Source: Dehalobacter sp. CP
GTDB lineage: Bacteria; Bacillota_B; Desulfitobacteriia; Desulfitobacteriales; Syntrophobotulaceae
NCBI GenBank assembly: GCA_009910795.1
Contig: VMEE01000062.1
Span: forward strand, 1 to 9,941
DNA length: 9,941 nucleotides
Direction of reading: 5' to 3'
Shown here: positions 1 to 6,202 of the stretch, in pieces
How the letters are laid out: every line of letters starts with the position of its first letter
Numbering within the stretch: position 1 is the first letter of the stretch
Translations under genes and position numbers: made by a program
Notes under the pieces: generated by a model
What the model saw: the letters and a program-made list of their open reading frames with translations, nothing else
What the model was told of the DNA's origin: nothing
Databases searched by the model: none

Positions 1-728
1 AATACATGACCTGCGGTTTTATATTGGAAGAGGGACTTTCCTTGGCAACCCTAGGCCAGGTGGTGAAGTCCATGGCGGCTGTGGCAAAGGAAGCCGGCAT
101 CCTGCTGGTTGCCGGAGACACGAAGGTCATCGATGGCCGGGGTGGTCTTTATATCAACACCACCGGCATCGGGAGAATTCCTTCCGGCAGAAATGTACGA
201 GGCGCCAATTTGGAACCCGGCGATGCCATACTGGTAACCGGAAACCTAGGAGACCATCATGCCACCATACTAAGTCATCGTATGAATATCGAAAACCAGA
301 TTCAAAGCGACAATGCCCCTTTAAATGGATTGGTAGAAGCCTTATTTGAAGCAGGACTTCATCCCAAAACCATGCGAGACATCACCCGAGGAGGCCTGGG
401 TACCGTGTTGAATGAACTGGCCCAAAGCTCCGGTGTAGGAATACGCCTGGAGGAAGAAAGAATACCGGTTTCCCGTTCGGTGCAGGGCTTTTCAGAAATA
501 TTAGGGTTGGATCCATTGTACATGGGTAATGAAGGGAAACTGGTATTATCGCTACCATGGGAAGAAGGGGAAAAAGCCCTTGCAGCACTCCGCGAACAAG
601 AGAAAGGAAAGGATGCAGCCATAGTGGGTCGGGTGGTGGAAGGCACCGGAGTGGAGCTTCTGACCCGGTTGGGCGGTCTTCGAAGAGTACCCCCTCTTGT
701 GGGCGAGGGACTCCCCCGTATTTGTTAA
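1..728 (+). CDS. hypE: Hydrogenase maturation protein HypE (5'-truncated by window edge)
   Basis: HypE is the ATP-dependent cytoplasmic enzyme that dehydrates a carbamoyl group, loaded by HypF onto its C-terminal cysteine, to a thiocyanate. The CN is then passed to Fe on the HypC-HypD scaffold for the [NiFe] active site. Visible evidence: the PurM/AIR-synthase-like core contains GFILEEGL, GDTKV and INTTGIG, then a MRDITRGGLGTVLNEL block and an LGLDPLYMGNEGKLV block, and the chain ends in PRIC. The terminal Cys of that motif is the carbamoyl/cyano carrier, so the 3' end is intact. The reading frame is open to the left edge (a Tyr codon at 3-5 precedes the first Met at 6), and family members are about 330-350 residues, so roughly 95 residues lie outside; the Met at 6 is internal. 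It is probably the last gene of a hyp operon, 101 bp upstream of echA. Identification is very secure. Confidence 0.95.
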   Translation, partial: YMTCGFILEEGLSLATLGQVVKSMAAVAKEAGILLVAGDTKVIDGRGGLYINTTGIGRIPSGRNVRGANLEPGDAILVTGNLGDHHATILSHRMNIENQIQSDNAPLNGLVEALFEAGLHPKTMRDITRGGLGTVLNELAQSSGVGIRLEEERIPVSRSVQGFSEILGLDPLYMGNEGKLVLSLPWEEGEKALAALREQEKGKDAAIVGRVVEGTGVELLTRLGGLRRVPPLVGEGLPRIC

Positions 729-734
729 AAAACC

Positions 735-762
735 TTGTCATTTCCCCATCCATCGGTATAAT
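735..762 (+). promoter_or_regulatory. Vegetative-type promoter for the ech operon
   Basis: TTGTCA (735-740, five of six matches to TTGACA) is followed by a 16-bp spacer and a perfect TATAAT (757-762). The start would fall near 769, giving a leader of about 60 nt before echA at 830. That start lies within the right arm of the overlapping candidate terminator, so transcripts from this promoter would lack the left arm and could not form the hairpin. Only sequence match supports it. Confidence 0.6.
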
Positions 763-785
763 AGAGAGGTGGGGGAATTTTTTTT
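743..785 (+). terminator. Candidate intrinsic terminator after hypE, with a promoter in its loop
   Basis: CCCCATC (744-750) can pair with GGTGGGG (768-774) in seven pairs, one of them T-G, with a further T-G pair possible at 743/775. Two As and a run of eight Ts (778-785) follow. It lies 15 bp after the hypE stop, as expected for the end of a hyp transcript. The loop of about 17 nt is long for a terminator, so strength is uncertain. The -10 box of the downstream promoter sits inside this loop. Confidence 0.45.
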
Positions 786-794
786 GACCTCACC

Positions 795-804
795 TTGTAT
801 ACAA
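795..804 (+). promoter_or_regulatory. Perfect 10-bp palindrome in the ech leader, possible operator
   Basis: TTGTATACAA is a perfect palindrome about 26-35 nt downstream of the predicted start and 15 bp ahead of the echA Shine-Dalgarno site. It fits the general TNGTnnnACNA shape bound by FadR-subfamily GntR regulators. No regulator gene is in the window. A 10-bp AT-rich palindrome can arise by chance, so this is a weak call. Confidence 0.3.
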
Positions 805-829
805 TATACGCAACAACTCGGAGGAAATC

Positions 830-2740
830 ATGTCAACTTTATTATTCCTGATCTTTTTTCCTCTCCTCATCGCCTTGTTGCTATTGCTGATCAAAGGGGA
901 TTTGTTCAGAGATATCGTGGTGATTGGAGGGGCCGTAGTCATCGCAGCCGCATCATTGTTGCTGGGAGCGATGTATTTCCATACTGGAGGAGAAGTGTTT
1001 GCCGCCCAGGAGACCCAAGTGGGTTCTCTGATGATGGCTATCGAAATTGTCTTGGCAGGGGTCATCGTATTCTTATCGGTAAAACATAAAAAGTATCCTC
1101 CCGCTATTTTCGCCTTAATTCAAACCCCGCTGTTTGTCTGGTTTGAAATAACCCATGGACACCACATAAAAGTGGTAAGCAACCTATATATCGATCGGCT
1201 TTCTCTCATTATGGTATTGATTATCGGCATCGTAGGAAGCCTGATTTGCGTATATTCCTTGGGGTATATGAAAGATTTTCGACAACATCACGAAGGGGAA
1301 AAGGATCGTAGGCCCTGGTTCTTCTTCTTGATGTTTTTGTTTTTGTCTGCCATGTTTGGCTTGGTGGTATCCAACAACCTGGTGTGGATGTATTTCTTTT
1401 GGGAAATCACCACCCTCTGTTCCTTCTTCCTGATTGGCTTTACCAAGACCAAGGAAGCCGTGAACAATTCCTTCCGGGCATTAACCATGAACCTTTTGGG
1501 GGGAATCGGATTTGTACTGGCCATTCTGGTACTGGGCATCTACTATGATACCTTGGAATTGAGCACTGTGCTGATGTATGGACAAATGGGATATAGCGTG
1601 GTAGTTCCCGTAGCACTACTAGTATTTGCTGGGATTACCAAGGCGGCGCAGATGCCCTTTTCCAGTTGGTTGCTGGGCGCTATGGTAGCGCCTACACCCA
1701 CCTCGGCGCTACTACACTCTTCCACCATGGTAAAGGCGGGCGTTTTTCTGATTATTAAATTGTCTCCGGTGCTGGGTTGGAACGGCGCGGGGATTATGGC
1801 CATGATGGTAGGAGGAGTTACCTTCCTGATGGCTTCCTTTGCCGCCATCTCTCAGAGTAACGCCAAGCGAGTGTTGGCTTACTCCACGGTGGCCAATTTG
1901 GGATTGATTATTGCCTGTGCCGGTATCGGTACCAACGAGACGGTTTGGGCGGCCATTATGCTAGTCATCTTTCATGCCATCACCAAGTCATTGCTGTTCC
2001 TCTGTGTGGGTACCGCGGAGCATAGCCTGGATAGTAGAGATATCGAAGACATGGATGGTCTCTTTTCCAAAATGCCTCGCTTGGCCCTCTTTATGATGGT
2101 GGGTATTTCCGGCATGTTCCTGGCACCATTGGGAATGTTGGTTTCCAAGTGGGCCGCTATGACCGCCTTCGTGGATTCCGGGAATATTCCGCTGGTGGTA
2201 ATTATCTGTTTTGGCAGTGCTGCCACTGCGTTCTACTGGACCAAGTGGTTGGGAAAAATGGCAGCCATTATGGCGAAGGCCAAGAATCTGGAAGCCCATG
2301 TGCATCAATCCGAGTGGTTTACCTTCTACTGCCTGGTGTATATGGTTATCATTATGTGTCTCCTGTTCCCAGCCGTATCCACGTATGCAGTGGTGCCGTA
2401 TCTGCAGACAATATTCAGTTCTGTGGAAGCCCTGGCATTGTCCTCCAGCAATTTGCAAATTATGAGCGGGATGGTGGCGTTGATTATTCTTCTGCCAGTT
2501 CTGTTCTTCAATAAACGGCATTTCCGAAAAAAGAAAATCGTGTCCATGTATCTGTCGGGAGTCAATACGGGAGATAGCACCAAGTTCTATGGCTCCATGG
2601 GAAATGAAGTGGAACTATCTCTAAGAAACTGGTATGTAGAAAGTATATTCGGGGAAGCAAGGATGACCCTAATTGGGAACATCCTTAGTATCCTAACCAT
2701 CGTATCGGTACTTGGAATTATGGCAGGAGGTGTATTATAA
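830..2740 (+). CDS. echA: Ech hydrogenase subunit A, NuoL/antiporter-like ion-translocating membrane protein
   Basis: The large integral-membrane subunit of the energy-converting hydrogenase, homologous to NuoL/Mrp antiporter subunits; it is thought to carry the H+ or Na+ translocation driven by electron flow from ferredoxin to protons. The 636 residues are almost entirely hydrophobic helices. Hallmark charged residues of the half-channels are present: Glu192 in FFWEITTL, Lys271 in GITKAAQMPFSSW, His296 and Lys302 in LLHSSTMVKAG, His382 and Lys386 in FHAITKSLLF, and Lys440 in LVSKWAAM. A hydrophilic stretch near residues 560-600 precedes a last helix, consistent with a short lateral extension. 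The start is set by GGAGG at 820-824, five bases before ATG. It is the first gene of the six-gene ech operon, and its stop shares one base with the echB start (TAATG). The downstream ech genes distinguish it from Nuo, Hyf or Mrp relatives. Confidence 0.95.
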   Translation: MSTLLFLIFFPLLIALLLLLIKGDLFRDIVVIGGAVVIAAASLLLGAMYFHTGGEVFAAQETQVGSLMMAIEIVLAGVIVFLSVKHKKYPPAIFALIQTPLFVWFEITHGHHIKVVSNLYIDRLSLIMVLIIGIVGSLICVYSLGYMKDFRQHHEGEKDRRPWFFFLMFLFLSAMFGLVVSNNLVWMYFFWEITTLCSFFLIGFTKTKEAVNNSFRALTMNLLGGIGFVLAILVLGIYYDTLELSTVLMYGQMGYSVVVPVALLVFAGITKAAQMPFSSWLLGAMVAPTPTSALLHSSTMVKAGVFLIIKLSPVLGWNGAGIMAMMVGGVTFLMASFAAISQSNAKRVLAYSTVANLGLIIACAGIGTNETVWAAIMLVIFHAITKSLLFLCVGTAEHSLDSRDIEDMDGLFSKMPRLALFMMVGISGMFLAPLGMLVSKWAAMTAFVDSGNIPLVVIICFGSAATAFYWTKWLGKMAAIMAKAKNLEAHVHQSEWFTFYCLVYMVIIMCLLFPAVSTYAVVPYLQTIFSSVEALALSSSNLQIMSGMVALIILLPVLFFNKRHFRKKKIVSMYLSGVNTGDSTKFYGSMGNEVELSLRNWYVESIFGEARMTLIGNILSILTIVSVLGIMAGGVL

Positions 2741-3603
2741 TGGGAATGAACATCATCGCATTGCTGCTATATCTCCTGTTTGCCCCTCTGGTAGGCGGAC
2801 TTCTGGCGGGAGCCGATCGTATTGTCACTGCCAGGATGCAGGGAAGAGTGGGGCCTCCCATTCTCCAGCCCTTCTACGACGTGTTGAAGCTGTATCAAAA
2901 AGAGCAGATTACCGTTAATAAAGTGCAGGACTTCTATGTGTTCTGCTTCCTCTTGTTTGTCATCATCACCGGCGGATTTTTCTTCGCAGGTGGAGACTTG
3001 CTGCTAGCCATCTTTGTGTTGACCTTGGCCAGTGCATTTCTCATTGTGGCCGGATACTGTGCCGGATCTCCCTATGCGGAAATCGGTGCGGAACGTGAGC
3101 TGCTTCAGGTCATGTCCTACGAACCTATGGTTCTCATGACAGCGGTAGGTTTCTATATGTTTACGGGAAGTTTTCGGGTAGAAGACATCATCCAAACCCA
3201 GACCATGCCTTTTATTTATCTCATTGGTGTGTTCATCGGGTTTACGGGAATTCTTACTATCAAGTTTCGAAAATCCCCCTTTGACCTATCCATGTCTCAC
3301 CATGCCCACCAGGAATTGGTACAAGGACTGCAAACGGAATTTTCCGGAAAAACCCTGGCTATGGTGGAGATTGCCCATTGGTATGAAAACGTATTCCTGT
3401 TGGGGCTGGTGTTCCTATTCTTTGTCAACGGAACAGCATGGAGCGTGGTGCTGGGTGTGGCGATAGCCCTCCTCACCTATTTTATAGAAGTGTTTATCGA
3501 CAACAATTACGCCAGAATGAAGTGGGAAGTAACCCTGAAGGTAGGTTGGTTTACTGCCATTACTGTGGGATTTGTCAATCTTCTGGTTTTGAACTTTATG
3601 TAA
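2740..3603 (+). CDS. echB: Ech hydrogenase subunit B, NuoH/HycD-like membrane anchor
   Basis: This integral-membrane subunit is homologous to NuoH/ND1 and HycD; it anchors the hydrophilic EchC-E arm and links the redox site to the EchA ion channel. The 287 residues form about eight membrane helices. Family signatures are the TARMQGRVGPP motif (residues 30-40), the acidic loop AEIGAERELLQ with Glu114, Glu118 and Glu120, and HQELVQGLQTEFSGK (residues 190-204) with Glu192 and Glu200, which matches the ELVSGFNTEY-type motif of NuoH. Its ATG overlaps the echA stop by one base and lies behind an AGGAGG inside the echA 3' end, so translation is probably coupled. Length and motifs are normal for the family. 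Confidence 0.95.
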   Translation: MGMNIIALLLYLLFAPLVGGLLAGADRIVTARMQGRVGPPILQPFYDVLKLYQKEQITVNKVQDFYVFCFLLFVIITGGFFFAGGDLLLAIFVLTLASAFLIVAGYCAGSPYAEIGAERELLQVMSYEPMVLMTAVGFYMFTGSFRVEDIIQTQTMPFIYLIGVFIGFTGILTIKFRKSPFDLSMSHHAHQELVQGLQTEFSGKTLAMVEIAHWYENVFLLGLVFLFFVNGTAWSVVLGVAIALLTYFIEVFIDNNYARMKWEVTLKVGWFTAITVGFVNLLVLNFM

Positions 3604-3634
3604 GGTATACTGGAGAATTAGAGGAGGAAATCAA

Positions 3635-4153
3635 ATGTCCTTTGTTACAAAATCCCCGTGGATGATACATTACGATGGGTCCAGCTGCAACGGATGCGAC
3701 ATCGAGGTGCTGGCTTGCCTCACGCCCATGTACGACATCGAGCGTTTTGGCATAAAAAACACCGGCAACCCCAAGCATGCGGATGTCTTTCTGCTGACGG
3801 GCTCCGTTAATGAAAAAAACAAGCCGGTCATTCAACAGATTTATGAGCAAATGCCGGAGCCGAAAATCGTCATTGCTGTAGGAATTTGTGCTTGTGATGG
3901 CGGCGTGTTCAAAGAATGTTATAATATTAGTGGAGGGGCAGACACCGTAGTTCCTGTAGACGTGTATGTACCGGGATGTGCCGCCAGGCCGGAGGCCATT
4001 ATTGATGGTGTGGTAAAGGGGCTGGCTATCTTGGAAGAGAAGCGTCTTAAGGTAAAACGAAAAACAGAAAAGGCCCTGAAGAAGCATTACGATGAGGTGT
4101 ATGGTCAAGAGCACCGCCCCTTAATTATGGAGGTTGTGACCAATGGAAAATAG
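3635..4153 (+). CDS. echC: Ech hydrogenase small subunit C, NuoB-like [4Fe-4S] protein
   Basis: The [NiFe]-hydrogenase small subunit, homologous to NuoB/PSST; it carries the proximal [4Fe-4S] cluster that hands electrons to the EchE active site. The likely cluster ligands are all visible: Cys18 and Cys21 in SSCNGCDIEVLAC, Cys85 in VGICACDGG, and Cys115 in VPGCAARPEAI. Extra cysteines at 28 and 87 lie beside these motifs. As in other group 4 enzymes, there is no Tat signal and no C-terminal domain for medial and distal clusters; the 172 residues end in a Lys/Arg-rich then mixed tail. A strong GAGGAGG lies about 7 bases before the ATG, 31 bp after echB. The 3' end overlaps echD by 11 bp. A 172-residue ORF antisense to it is a shadow. 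Confidence 0.95.
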   Translation: MSFVTKSPWMIHYDGSSCNGCDIEVLACLTPMYDIERFGIKNTGNPKHADVFLLTGSVNEKNKPVIQQIYEQMPEPKIVIAVGICACDGGVFKECYNISGGADTVVPVDVYVPGCAARPEAIIDGVVKGLAILEEKRLKVKRKTEKALKKHYDEVYGQEHRPLIMEVVTNGK

Positions 4154-4601
4154 AAGCTATTTAGTGCAAGAATTCCACCCCTTGGAAACGGGGATGATTT
4201 ACGAGACGGCCAAGGACCGAAAGGCGGAAGGATACCGGCTGGTGCAGATTTGCGCTTCCGTAGTTCCGGAGGGATACGAACTCCTTTACACCTATGATTT
4301 GGACCATGTCCTTCTCAACTACAAGGTAACCATGCCGGTGGATGAAGAAATTATGAGCATCACCGGAGTATATTGGTCTGCCTTTGTATTTGAAAATGAA
4401 CTTCAGGATTTATTTGATGTGAAATTCAAACATATGGACTTGAATTACGGGGGACATTTCTACACCACTAACGAGCCACACCCCTGGAAGCCGGAGCCTC
4501 CGGAGAGGGCTACGGAAAGCGAAAATGAAAAGCCGGAAGTAAAAGAAGAGACTGAGGCGGCTCCGGAAGAAACAAAAACCGCACAGGAAGGAGACGCATA
4601 A
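4143..4601 (+). CDS. echD: Ech hydrogenase subunit D, NuoC-like, with acidic C-terminal tail
   Basis: Hydrophilic subunit homologous to NuoC/HycE-N; it binds no cofactor and helps assemble the EchC-EchE arm. The core (about residues 1-111) includes SITGVYWSAFVFENELQDLF, corresponding to the NuoC segment with an E..DLF motif, followed by DVKFKHMDLNYGG. Residues 112-152 form a Pro/Glu-rich, presumably disordered tail with 13 acidic residues and only five Lys/Arg in 41. I do not recall such a tail as a family hallmark. The start overlaps echC by 11 bp in another frame, which indicates translational coupling. Recognition rests partly on position between echC and echE, since this subunit is the least conserved of the six. 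Confidence 0.9.
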   Translation: MENRSYLVQEFHPLETGMIYETAKDRKAEGYRLVQICASVVPEGYELLYTYDLDHVLLNYKVTMPVDEEIMSITGVYWSAFVFENELQDLFDVKFKHMDLNYGGHFYTTNEPHPWKPEPPERATESENEKPEVKEETEAAPEETKTAQEGDA

Positions 4602-4604
4602 ACC

Positions 4605-5687
4605 ATGGGAAAAAGAACAGTAATACCCTTTGGGCCCCAGCACCCGGTGCTGCCGGAGCCCATCCATCTGGACTTGGTATTGGAAGATGAAATCGTGGTT
4701 GAGGCCATTCCTTCCATCGGGTTCATCCACCGGGGGTTGGAAAAGCTGGTGGAGAAAAAAGAATTTACAGAGATGGTGTATATTATCGAACGAATCTGCG
4801 GGATTTGTAGTTTTGGTCATGGCTGGGGCTATGTTTCTTCGGTAGAAGGGCTCATGGGAATTCAAGTTCCGGATCGCGCCGAATATCTTCGAACTATTTG
4901 GCATGAAATGGGCCGAATTCAAAGTCATCTGCTGTGGTTGGGATTGTTGGCCGACGCTTTTGGGTTTGAAAGCCTGTTTATGCACGTATGGCGATTGCGG
5001 GAAACCGTGTTGGATCTTTTTGAGAAGACCACGGGAGGCCGAATCATCTTTTCTGTGTGCAAGGTGGGTGGTGTTCGCCGGGACATGGATAAGGAAACCT
5101 TGCAGAGCCTGGTGAAAACTTTAAAGAAAATGAAAGTGGAGCTGGAAGATTTGACAGAAGTATTTCTGGAAGACGACTCGGTGAAGAATCGTACCGTAGG
5201 TGTGGGGGTTCTCACCAAAGAGGATGCCATGGAGTGTTGCGCTGTGGGGCCCATGGCGAAAGCTTCCGGAATTGCTCACGACACCCGGCTAACGGGCCAT
5301 GGAAAATATATGGAGCTGGGGTTCCAACCGGTGATTGAAACGGCAGGGGATAGCTATGCACGTACCGTCGTACGAATCCGGGAAGTATATCAGTCCATCG
5401 ATCTTATCGAAAAAGCAGTAGAAATGATCCCCGACGGGCCTATCGATGTGCCGGTGAAGGGCACTCCTCCCAAAGGAGAATTCCTCATGCGTATCGAGCA
5501 GCCTCGAGGGGAAGCCATATATTATGCCAAAGGGAACGGAACCAAATTCTTGGACCGAATGAGAGTTCGAACACCCACCTTCAGCAATGTACCCGCTTTA
5601 ACAAAAATGCTTCAGGGATGCGGCTTTGCAGACGTACCGATTCTGGTGCTCACCATTGACCCCTGCATCAGCTGTACAGAAAGGTAG
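4605..5687 (+). CDS. echE: Ech hydrogenase large catalytic subunit E, [NiFe] site, NuoD-like
   Basis: The catalytic large subunit (group 4 [NiFe]-hydrogenase, homologous to NuoD) holds the Ni-Fe(CN)2CO centre that reduces protons to H2 or oxidises H2. The N-terminal metal motif is RICGICSFGH with Cys65 and Cys68, and the C-terminal motif is DPCISCTER with Cys354 and Cys357. These four cysteines bind Ni, two of them bridging to Fe. The chain stops right after Arg360 of that motif, so it lacks the cleavable C-terminal extension of most [NiFe] large subunits; the same is known for other EchE and CooH proteins. Presence of both CxxC pairs separates it from NuoD/FpoD of complex I, which have lost them. 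GGAAGGAG at 4586-4593 precedes the ATG, 3 bp after the echD stop. HypE upstream serves its maturation. Confidence 0.97.
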   Translation: MGKRTVIPFGPQHPVLPEPIHLDLVLEDEIVVEAIPSIGFIHRGLEKLVEKKEFTEMVYIIERICGICSFGHGWGYVSSVEGLMGIQVPDRAEYLRTIWHEMGRIQSHLLWLGLLADAFGFESLFMHVWRLRETVLDLFEKTTGGRIIFSVCKVGGVRRDMDKETLQSLVKTLKKMKVELEDLTEVFLEDDSVKNRTVGVGVLTKEDAMECCAVGPMAKASGIAHDTRLTGHGKYMELGFQPVIETAGDSYARTVVRIREVYQSIDLIEKAVEMIPDGPIDVPVKGTPPKGEFLMRIEQPRGEAIYYAKGNGTKFLDRMRVRTPTFSNVPALTKMLQGCGFADVPILVLTIDPCISCTER

Positions 5688-5695
5688 GTGAGAGG

Positions 5696-6064
5696 ATGTC
5701 ACAATTAAGAATGGGAAAAGTGGTTTTAAGAAGCTTGTTTAGAAGACCGGCCACCTTAATGTATCCTCAGGTGCCTCGTGTATGGCAAGATATAACCAGG
5801 GGCCATATCGAAATCAATGAGCCGGACTGTATCCTTTGTGGGATGTGTCAGCGAAAATGTCCCTCCGATGCCATTATCGTGGACAGAAAGGAACGTACCT
5901 GGACCATCCATCGAATGGGGTGCATTCAATGTAAAAGCTGTGTGGATGTTTGTCCCAAGAAGTGTCTCTTCATGAAACAGGAATACACCACTCCGGATGT
6001 ACAAAAGATAACGGATGTTCACGATATTCCGGAGCAGGAAAAACCGGCCGCCAAGGAGGCATAG
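5696..6064 (+). CDS. echF: Ech hydrogenase subunit F, NuoI-like 2x[4Fe-4S] ferredoxin-type subunit
   Basis: Small iron-sulfur subunit homologous to NuoI/HycF; it accepts electrons from soluble reduced ferredoxin and passes them to the EchC cluster. The 122 residues have two cluster motifs: CILCGMCQRKCP with Cys45, 48, 51 and 55, and CIQCKSCVDVCP with Cys76, 79, 82 and 86, the last Cys of each motif serving the other cluster. Cys90 is additional. The N-terminal segment with RRPATLMYP is the amphipathic stretch usual in this family and helps it sit on EchB and EchC. The C-terminal 30 residues are polar. Its ATG follows GAGAGG, 8 bp after the echE stop. It is the last ech gene, 46 bp before a strong terminator. 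Confidence 0.95.
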   Translation: MSQLRMGKVVLRSLFRRPATLMYPQVPRVWQDITRGHIEINEPDCILCGMCQRKCPSDAIIVDRKERTWTIHRMGCIQCKSCVDVCPKKCLFMKQEYTTPDVQKITDVHDIPEQEKPAAKEA

Positions 6065-6110
6065 GATAGAAGAATTTATTAGTAGGTTGTGAATTGGAAA
6101 ATAACAAGAA

Positions 6111-6147
6111 AAGGGAGCTGTCTGATACGACAGCTCCCTTCGTTTTT
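6111..6147. terminator. Strong intrinsic terminator, probably bidirectional
   Basis: AAGGGAGCTGTC (6111-6122) and GACAGCTCCCTT (6129-6140) form a perfect 12-bp stem with a 6-nt loop. On the plus strand CG and five Ts (6143-6147) follow, ending the ech transcript 46 bp after echF. On the minus strand the stem is followed by TTCTTGTTAT-type sequence (about 6110-6101), so it can also stop the convergent peptidase transcript, whose stop codon is at 6203-6205. Confidence 0.9.
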
Positions 6148-6202
6148 CACAGTATTGATTGCCAACCGGCTTGTGAAAAGAAGTTCTGATATTCCGAAGA
6201 AG

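Noticed and set aside
6..8. ATG at 6 as the start of hypE
   Set aside because: The conserved N-terminal third of HypE is missing and the frame is open to the window edge, so the Met is internal.
784..810. Second ech promoter TTGACC with TATACG
   Set aside because: The spacer is only 15 bp and the -10 box is poor; the TTGTCA/TATAAT promoter upstream is far better.
3596..4114. 172-residue open frame on the minus strand opposite echC
   Set aside because: It overlaps a gene with clear iron-sulfur motifs, has no recognisable domain and no ribosome site that I could see. It is a shadow of echC codon use. The same applies to the minus-strand frames at 1988-2521 and 4410-4985.
830..6064. Complex I (Nuo/Fpo), CO-linked Coo hydrogenase or formate hydrogenlyase as the identity of the operon
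   Set aside because: The large subunit keeps both CxxC metal pairs, unlike complex I. The gene order A-F with a terminal two-cluster ferredoxin subunit matches Ech, not the CooMKLXUH order, and there are no CO dehydrogenase or formate dehydrogenase genes or extra Hyf membrane subunits.
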